A DNA stretch of 64,000 nucleotides, taken from positions 992,001-1,056,000 of the forward strand of contig JBAOKB010000020.1 of assembly GCA_037044905.1 (NCBI GenBank), read 5' to 3'. The notes beneath the pieces were generated by a model. The model did not search any database. It had not been told where the DNA came from and saw only the letters and a program-made list of their open reading frames with translations. This document shows positions 56,718-64,000 of the stretch, in pieces (within the stretch, counting starts at the first letter, position 1; each line of letters opens with the position of its first letter). The translations under genes were made by a program, and so were the position numbers. The stretch comes from Hortaea werneckii (lineage: Eukaryota; Ascomycota; Dothideomycetes; Mycosphaerellales; Teratosphaeriaceae).

Positions 56718-58882
56718 GCGCGAGCACCGAGGCTAATGTATGTCCCAGTCACCGCGCGGGCGCAATGCCTCGTGCAGAGGCCCGGCTATGGTGAGGCGGT
56801 GAGGGGATCCAAGGGTGGGCTATGGTCGCCTTTGATGCGGCGGTGGTGGTGGTGGTGATGTGCGCAGTCGTAAAGCCGCGGAGGTGGTGGGCTGCTGGAG
56901 TGAAAGAGAGGGTATGTGAGCGCGAGCGTTCTTGGCCGACCCAATGCCATCATTTCCAACCGACAGCGAAATTGTCGCGTGCTGCAACGCGCAGGTTTTT
57001 GAGTGTGTGGCAGGGGATACGGACGCGAGCGCGGTGGACGAGGCTGGCGGGATGGGGGATGGCTGGGTAGTTCAATCACGCCGGCCGGCTTCGAAGCTTG
57101 GTGCTTGGACGTCTCGCCTTCGCCGCTTGCTCACCCAATCCCGAGGCGCGACGCTGACGCGACTTGACGAATGAAAGACTGTCAACTTACTCACCTGCAC
57201 CTATAATTGTAGCAGAGTGGAATCGATCCCAAGATGGATGGATATTTTTGGGCCGGTCGGACGCGCTGTCTGTCGGCTGTTCATGTGTCTGTCTGTTGTG
57301 TGGAAGGGGATGGCGTCACGCGTCGGCTGTCATGATGTGAGGCGGATGTAATGAGTGAGTGAGTGAGCGAGTGAATGAGTGAGTGATGCGCTGGCGGTCC
57401 TTGGAAGCTTGGAAGTGGGTTGCAATCAACTTCCAGCGTTGCTTGTGTGCCGAGTCTTGCACGTCTTGCACTGAGGAAAGCACGACCGGGCTCTGTGTTC
57501 GACCGCCTGCTCCTTCCTCCCTCCAAATCCGACGGCTTCTCGGCTGTCCAACAGTAAACGAAGCAGGTAAGGCAAGGTATGATACAGCAGAGTGCATGGA
57601 CGCTGATGTCGCTCCTCTCTGTGCGACTTCAATCCGGGTCACTCGTTCGTGCGCCGGTCTCGTCTTCAGAGCTTCCCACGGGCCAGCACCACCAGCATCA
57701 CCAGTAGTGAGAGTCGACCGTTGTGACGTGACCGCTATAAGCCAGGCATCGAATACCCATCCCCGACAACTTGCCTTCTTCTCTCCTCCCATCGCGTCAC
57801 ATCGCGCGCACCGTCCAGTAAGTTAGGCTCTGCCAACGCACGCGCGTGGCGAGCCACCCCGGTCTTCATCCTGCCGACCGGACAGCCTTCCCGTCCCCAT
57901 CAAACGCTGCTGATGTCCATCGTCCCGTGCGCTCAAAGCCAGCCGTATCCTTGTCCAGCGACCCAAAGCAATATAGAACGTGATATAACTCTGATATTGA
58001 GCGCAGAAACGGAAATGACGAGGATGACGAGAGAGGCAGAGAGAGCTCTTCCTCCCCCTCCCCCTCCAATCTCTTTAAACGAGAATCCACGCGCTCGTCT
58101 GAGACCTGCTGATCTCGAGGTTTGCTGCTTTCGCAAGAAACCACCCAATCAAGCTCTCCCCAATCCATGTGCTTCATGCAAGGGTGCGGAACGGGTCGAA
58201 TATGCATCCACTACCGAGGGGCAAAGGCAGATGCCAATCTCCACTCTTTAAACGGCGAGCGGGTGGTCTACATTATTACTATCACGATACATAAGATACA
58301 GCCCTTCCAAACAGACGTCGGTTTCATCTTACACGCTACGTGCCTATAACAGATCGTCGGATATATACTGTTCATGCAAGGTACAACCCAAACGGACAAT
58401 CTCACGGGACAAACGGGAAGTCTCCCGGTGATACGCAGTGAAAATTCCAGACGTTCGTTATCCACCATGCATGGATATAGTTGCCAGAGAATCCATGCAT
58501 TTGGCTGAGTTTTGCACAATCGCAATTGTCTGTTCGCTCGCTAGCACGTGCAGTTATAGGGGCGCGAATGGCCAAGTGACAACAACTTTAGCACGTGATG
58601 TAGCCTGCTCTGCGGCCTGCCAACCAACCTGCCAAAGAGCACCTGAGCCTTTTATGGTTGAGCTTGACACTGCAAATCCACGCAGTGACCGTCACAAATC
58701 GTACCTCGGCCTTCAGACGTGCGCGAGCATTCGCAGATTATCGAAGGGGAAAAAAAAAGTTAGAAACCTCCAGCATGACCAAGGTGACCAAAGTGCAGTT
58801 CTGCTTCAGCCCTGTGCTAGACTTGATCGACGAAGCCGTAGCCTGCATCATACCACACAAGCACTTATCATCATCATCATCA
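56718..58882. other. Gene-poor intergenic region
   Basis: About 2.2 kb between the unresolved 5' end of the coiled-coil gene and the stop of annexin. The first several hundred bases must hold the promoter, leader and probably a first exon of the coiled-coil gene. A pair of overlapping frames at 57,316-57,826 (158 and 147 codons, opposite strands) and others at 57,866-58,911 show no family resemblance. The part next to 58,882 is the annexin 3' UTR. Confidence 0.5.
57352..57385. repeat. GAGT microsatellite
   Basis: About eight imperfect copies of gagt (with gcga and gaat variants) in tandem. Confidence 0.85.
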
Positions 58883-61098
58883 TTACCGAGCTTCAGCAAG
58901 CTCACACATGAACTCTCTAAAGTCGCCTTTGGTCGCATCCTCGATATCCTCCTGCAGCTCGCGCCCCTGCTTTTCCTTATACGCGCGCTTGACCCGGACC
59001 AAGTGCGCCTTGTCCCAATGCAGACGGACGAGTCGCGAGATGAGCAGCTCGTAGCGGAGCTCGTCTTCCTTGTTCTTGTCCAGAATGTCCTGGATCGCGT
59101 GTTGTAGGAGCATGGCGTCGCGGACGGGTTTGTTGATCACGCCGTTGAGGATGTGCGCGATCACCTCCCCCTTTTATTAGAAGATTCGTGCGTTAGTTGG
59201 AAGTTAACCATGTTAAGATTTGGGTTCGCAGTTCGGAAGCCGAATGAAAAACAAGACATGTATGAAAGGAAGGAAGGAAGACTTACCACAAGGTTATTAC
59301 TCTTCCTCAACGCCGCCCGGGCGAAATTCTCCCGGTACGTACTCTCATACATCCTCAGCACATCGCGGAGATGGGCATCGCTCCTGCGGACAATAATCTC
59401 CAACATGGCGCTCTCGCCGCCTTGCTTCGCACTCAGCGCCTGATGCAGGATCTGCACATCGCGCGTGCGATACTCGACGGGGAAGACGTCCTGATCTTCC
59501 TGCCGTCGCTCTTCTAACGCCATCAGCACCGCCGTCCGGAACTTGTCCATCTTCAGCTCCTGCTCCATGCACCGCACCAGATCGTCCGCGTACCGCTTGT
59601 CGTTGAACTCGTCCTTGATGTTCCGGATCTCTAGGTTCGTTCGGCCCATCAGGCTCTCGATCAGCAGCTCGCGCCGGCTTCCGTGGGATTGGTACCAGAA
59701 GTTGGCCCAGTAGCCTTCGCTCTCCCACCGTCCCAGCGCCGTCACGTAGGCGGCTTTCCCGAAGTTGCCTGCTAGCTTGACTTTCAGGTGTTTGGGGAGG
59801 TTGATCCCTTTCCCTTGGATCTTAACTTGCTTCTTGTATTCCTTCCGGAGCGCCCACATGTCGTCGTGGGATAGCCCGGGCAGGATGTCGATGATAGGAT
59901 CCGAGTCGATCTTGTGATGGCTTAGCGCTTTGGCGATCTTGGTCGCATCGCCCTCCGCATCGTAAAGGACTACTCGCTTCTTCTCCTTCCCTCGCTCGGC
60001 ATCTCTGGCCAGCTTGTCTTTGCTTTTTCGTCCATCTCGAGAGCCCTGGGATGATAGTAGCTCAAAGTCGCTGAGGTCGTCATCGAGCTTCATAGCCGAT
60101 GGCATTGGTGATAAGGATTGATAGGTGCCATGGTAAGCTTCAAGCAAAGGGCTTGGAGGGGGCATGTACCCTGCACTTAGGTCAGGCCGATCGCCACCAG
60201 AGACCGACAGTCGATTTGGTCTCGATCCAAGTCCAGGCGATGGTGGTGGTTGCAGGCCTTGCTGCTGCATATTGAGTGACAGGCGTTGAACTTTGGAAGA
60301 AGAAGACTTGCGGTCTCGCATGCCTTCGCTTGGCCTGACCTCCCTAATTTCGGCGCCATTAGAAGATCTTACGGCCTTGTCGGGTGTGTAGGATCTCGAG
60401 AGCTGCTCTACCGGTCGTGGAGAGCGTTTATAGTCCAGCGGCGCTGCTCCATTCTGCGGTGTGGCCGTGTAAGTTATGCTATCCGGGGTTGGTGCATATT
60501 GGTAGCTGTACGATGTAGACCTTCCATTGCCATTGGTAGCTTTGGGAGTGTACTTGTAAGCCGCGGAAGAGCTATTGTAGGCTCCCGCGTCGGGATACTG
60601 AACTGGGGCCCCGTCCAAGGAGGGATGCCATGCCGCTTTCTGCTTTACAGCACTGCTATCACCGTACGCCAGGTCGTCGTCGTCATCTTCCTCCGGCCAC
60701 GATGGGAACTGCGCTGTCGGCTGACTATAACCAAATCTTCCGCTCGGGGGCAAGTCCTGATACGCGCCTGGCGTCCAGCCCCCGTCATCGACAGGATAAG
60801 GCAAACTTGCAGGCAATGAAGGCTGAGAGAGTGGTCCGCTGTTACTCGGAAAGTGGGTGGATCTTGCCGTGCCACCCTGGGGGGTTTTGACCTCGTAGGA
60901 AGGGGCTGCGCTTTTACTTAAGCCCCCCGGGACATTTGTGTCCGCAGAAGTCTGAGCTTTTGATGGTCGGTAGCCGTAGGTGGCGCTCGAGGAGGAGGCC
61001 TCGGGCGCCCGTACATTGCTTCGTGACCGCGATCTGTCACGTGTAGCTGACTTGGAACGACTACGAGAAGAACGGTGGTCGTCCGGTCTCAGTGACAT
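58883..61098 (-). CDS. Annexin with long disordered N-terminus (fungal ANXC4-like)
   Basis: Two exons, 59,287-61,098 and 58,883-59,170, joined across a 116-bp intron (GTAAGT donor, AAAAG acceptor, reading NNLV-GEVIAH), give 699 residues. The ATG at 61,098 starts MSLRPDDHRSSRSRSKSATRD, an SR-rich segment, followed by about 370 Ser/Pro/Tyr-rich disordered residues. The annexin core is residues 375-699: YDAEGDATKIAKAL, LKVKLAGNFGKAAY, GRTNLEIRNIKDEF, KEDELRYELLISRLVRLHWD and YKEKQGRELQEDIEDATKGDF mark the repeats. The canonical type II calcium loop (K-G-x-G-T) is not intact in any repeat I can see, so calcium-dependent lipid binding may be weak or lost, as reported for divergent fungal annexins. 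Likely a membrane- or septum-associated protein. It diverges from APS2, 525 bp apart. Confidence 0.87.
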
Positions 61099-61622
61099 CT
61101 TCACCTATCGAGCTCTCGCAGTGGACGCCAGACGCCGCCCCGAAAAAGACCAGCGGTGTGCGAGGAAAGAGAAGAGAGCATACCTACCTTGGGAGAAATT
61201 CAGACGAGAGTCTTGAGCTCAGCCGTACTATTGGAATGGTTTAGTCTTATGCAGCCTTGCGAGTGCTAGCTGAAGGATGGGCGCGACGAGGTGGGGGTCC
61301 TCGGGGCCGTAAGCCTCTTGTCGGGCATCTGTCTCAGTGACTAAAGTTGGAGCAGCCGCTTGCCAAGAATCTCTCATTCAATTGGCTTGGTCGCTGCGGA
61401 GGCTAACGGCTGCTCCCTTCTCTATGCCTCCCACCCAGCCGGGGGGACAACCGGTAGGAGACCCTACATTTGTGTGTCGAACCCAAGGACGAGTGATCGT
61501 TGGCCTCAATGGTCACATCCCCAACAGTCTATATCTCGTCAATGTTTTGAAGCCTCTTCAATTGAAGAGACTGTGGTCCTGGAGGCTCGTGGTACCGACA
61601 GGACGTATTAGTCGCGCCCACA
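61099..61622. promoter_or_regulatory. Divergent promoter, annexin / APS2
   Basis: 524 bp between divergent starts. A forward frame at 61,337-61,774 runs into APS2 out of frame and is a shadow. No named site recognised. Confidence 0.5.
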
Positions 61623-62177
61623 ATGGTCCTCTCTTTCATCCTCATTCAGAATCGCCAGTCCGTAATAGACCCCCAAACATCTCGTTTTGTGTTGCTAACG
61701 ATGGATTTTCAGGGGCAAAACCCGCTTGGCCAAATGGTACAGCCCATACAACGACGATGAGAAGATCAAGCTGAAAGGCGAAGTCCACCGCCTCGTCGCC
61801 CCCCGCGATCAAAAACATCAGTCCAACTTCGTCGAGTTCCGCGGCAGTAGCAAGGTCGTCTACCGTCGCTACGCCGGTCTCTTCTTCTGCGCCTGTGTCG
61901 ATGCCAACGACAACGAGCTGGCCTATCTGGAAGCCATCCACTTCTTCGTAGAAGTGCTGGATCAGTTCTTCGGCAACGTATGCGAGCTGGATCTCGTCTT
62001 CAATTTCTACAAGGTTTGCCACTCCTTTAAATATGCCGGGGGTTCGTGAGCTTAGTCACTGACTTGTAAAATAAGGTCTACGCCATATTAGACGAGGTTT
62101 TCTTGGCTGGGGAGATTCAAGAGACCTCGAAACAAGTAGTGCTCACGAGACTGGAGCATCTAGATAAGCTGGAGTAA
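61623..62177 (+). CDS. APS2: AP-2 clathrin adaptor complex sigma subunit
   Basis: Three exons, 61,623-61,657, 61,713-62,013 and 62,076-62,177, encode 145 residues. The first intron (55 bp) has an unusual GTCCGT donor and a textbook GCTAAC branch point; the second (62 bp) has GTTTGC and ATAAG. Sequence: MVLSFILIQNRQ joined to GKTRLAKWYSPYND, LVAPRDQKHQSNFVEFR, YRRYAGLFFCACVDANDNEL, LEAIHFFVEVLDQFFGNVCE and VYAILDEVFLAGEIQETSK, which is AP-2 sigma rather than AP-1 or AP-3 (longin fold, FVEFRGSSKVVYRRYAGL). The subunit helps AP-2 bind acidic dileucine cargo signals during clathrin-mediated endocytosis at the plasma membrane. All junctions restore conserved codons, so the model is firm. Confidence 0.95.
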
Positions 62178-62681
62178 ATGCTCGACCGGTGTCCACATGA
62201 AGACACTCTCATCTTCAAAAGCGCTTTCCATCCTCACATGATGCGCTCTAGCATTGGATGCGTCTCTCTATGGTACCAAAGATACCGGGGCGATACATGG
62301 GCGGTCCGCGTTACCACTTTCTTCACCACTAGCAGCCTTTGCTCAAAGCATGGAGGTGCACTAGAGGCTGTGGCCCTGCATACAAGTTCATCAATTAAGG
62401 CGTAGCGCAGGAGATACATCAAGGCCATGGACTCCATTGCACGCAAAGCATCCGCAGCTGATAACTTTTGTGGTGGAAAGAAGGGGACGAACTGGACGAA
62501 GCGATGATGCATACCTGGTAGCTAACAAGCTACATCTCACAGGGACGAGCTCGCGCTCAAATTCATGCAAAAGGGTATCAACTAGCCGGCCCAAATGCAC
62601 GTCATGTTACAAACAATGGAAAGCCTCATCCCAATCCAGAGCACGCGCATTTCGCGGCGGATGTTTTCAGACCCCAGAAAC
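62178..62681. other. Convergent 3' region, APS2 / NMA111
   Basis: 504 bp between facing stop codons; both 3' UTRs. Frames crossing it (62,178-62,405; 62,234-62,512) have no recognisable content. Confidence 0.5.
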
Positions 62682-64000
62682 TCAACCCTCCATAGCCTCA
62701 TCTCCATCTAACGCGCCGTCATCCGCCTCCGGCATAAGCTCGCCCTCTCCACGCTTGACCTGGCCATCTTCGTACATCCTCCGCTTCCACCCTTCCCTGA
62801 CAGAACCGTCCTTCACGAACTCCACAGTAGGGAAGTAATGCTCGTTCTTCTTCATGGTCGCGACCTAGATATCAGAAGTTAGCAATTGCCCAGCTGCAAT
62901 CTTTCATGTCTTGCTAGACTTACCCAGGGAACGTTGTCAAAAGTCATCACCTTCAGGCGGAAGTACGTGTTATCCGGGATCTTATTCGTCTCGCGCACGA
63001 AGGACTCGAGGTCGGGCGTGGGCACGGCGTTGACGGCCATAATGAAGTTCGTCGGCGCCAGGCCGTACATGTACGCCGGGCTACCTCGCAAGCGCGCCGA
63101 GACGTAGATGTCGCTGTGAACCTTCGAGATCTGCTGGCGGACCGCATGATGCGGGCGGTGGAGGACGGCACCGCAGAAGACGACTACACGGTCCGTCTCG
63201 AGCTCGCTGGTTGGCACAGTTGGGACCTGCAGGCTCATCTGTTGCTGCTTGCGCACGATGACCGCCTCAAGTACAGGGTTGGAGTACATCAAGTCCATGT
63301 CACTGACCCGCGTGATCAGTTTCCCATTGAGCGTGAGGATGATGTCTCCCTCTGTCAGGCCACTGACGTGGCCAGCGTCAACCTTGCGCACCATGAACAG
63401 CTGATGCCTCTCCGGATCCTCGTGCTCGACCCGCTCAAGCCACTCTTCACTGACGCCCATAATGCGGCACTGCGACATTTGCACCGTCTGCGTCTCGAGG
63501 TTCAAGATCCTCAAGTTGGGCTTCCCGCCAGATTTGACCTCATCAAGCACAGGCAGGAGAGCTGGAACACCGAAGCCGAGGTGATACTCAATGTCCTTAC
63601 CACTGTGTGCTGACCGCTCGCCGAGATAAGTCATCCACAGCGCCTGCACTGTACCATCTTCACGAACAAGGACGCCACTACCGCATTGTCCGCTCAGCGA
63701 CGTGTCGACGGTGATGGCATCCAGATTGACGGCTCGGTATCGAGGAGTGCTGACACTGGCGGGGATTGCTACAGTGGTAATGTCAGTGACAGCAGTCTTG
63801 GCCACGACCGGTCTAAGATTCTGGTTGAAGCCGAAGAAAATGGTCTCCTCGCCCTGCTTAATAGGGTCCTTAGCAAGCTTGGCGGTCTGGACGGGCGCCT
63901 TCACAAGGCTCGGATCGTACTTGATGATGGCGTAGTTCTGCAGCGGATGCATGAAGACCACCTTGCCATCCACGATGATGGAGTCGGCAATGGTGACGGA
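62682..64000 (-). CDS. NMA111: HtrA-like nuclear serine protease Nma111, C-terminal part (5' partial)
   Basis: Minus strand; exons 62,924-64,000 (open at the window edge) and 62,682-62,864, with a 59-bp intron (GTAAGT donor, CTAG acceptor). The visible 419 codons cover the second, catalytically degenerate protease-like half (HPLQNYAIIKYDP, LSGQCGSGVLVREDGTVQAL, WMTYLGE), a PDZ domain (VDAGHVSGLTEGDIILTLNGKLIT), a second PDZ-like domain (SPAYMYGLAPTNFIMAVNAVPTPDLESF) and the conserved tail FDNVPW-VATMKKNEHYFPT ending in an acidic stretch. The order matches Nma111/Ynm3, a double-HtrA protein of about 1000 residues linked to apoptosis-like death, heat-stress survival and lipid homeostasis in yeast. 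The N-terminal active protease half lies beyond base 64,000, so its catalytic triad cannot be checked. Confidence 0.93.

Noticed and set aside
57215..57245. tRNA T-arm-like word (ggatcgattcc on the minus strand)
   Set aside because: No matching acceptor, D or anticodon arms nearby.
57316..57826. Overlapping 158- and 147-codon frames on opposite strands
   Set aside because: No family resemblance, they overlap each other almost fully, and both cross a GAGT microsatellite or low-complexity DNA.

Overview
The window reads as nuclear DNA of a filamentous ascomycete (Pezizomycotina; a Dothideomycete is my guess, not shown). Support: GT-AG introns of about 50-115 bp, a long block with the signature of repeat-induced point mutation (RIP), and fungal-type genes such as Sur7, Nma111, a long-tailed annexin, a Met8/SUMT fusion and a fungal N-terminal-domain (STAND-type) protein.

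Region 1 (1 to about 31,615) is a RIP island. CpA and TpG are almost absent, TpA is everywhere, and no intact gene remains. It is not empty: long reading frames survive in which every stop is TAA or TAG, the products expected when RIP hits CAA, CAG or TGG. The clearest, on the minus strand from about 30,240 down to 26,700 (perhaps 25,800), keeps the motif order of a SNF2-family helicase. Others lie at 449-2140, 9001-9837, 14484-14791 (zinc-finger-like), 20315-21900 and 22247-23026 (+) and 11381-11698 (-). I infer one or more large, multi-gene mobile elements silenced by RIP with very few indels. Three degraded minisatellites sit inside.

Region 2 (31,615-34,400) has normal composition but no gene I can support. 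A two-armed inverted repeat (31,624-31,707) sits right at the island edge.

Region 3 (34,400-64,000) is ordinary gene-dense chromosome: SUR7-family eisosome protein (-), Rav2/Rogdi V-ATPase assembly factor (+), siroheme synthase MET1/MET8 fusion (+), a spliced 1088-residue fungal-N-domain protein (+), a satellite-rich gap (43.2-45.8 kb), Sec61 gamma SSS1 (+, three short exons), a DCAF11-like WD40 protein (-), a secreted class 3 lipase (+), a Dal5-type MFS permease (-), an uncharacterised coiled-coil protein (-), annexin (-), AP-2 sigma APS2 (+), and the 3' part of the HtrA-like protease NMA111 (-, running off the right edge). They are housekeeping genes, mostly in divergent or convergent pairs, not a metabolic cluster. 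Several concern membranes: ER translocation, endocytosis, eisosomes and V-ATPase assembly.

All exon models were made by reading splice sites and family conservation by eye; no search was run.
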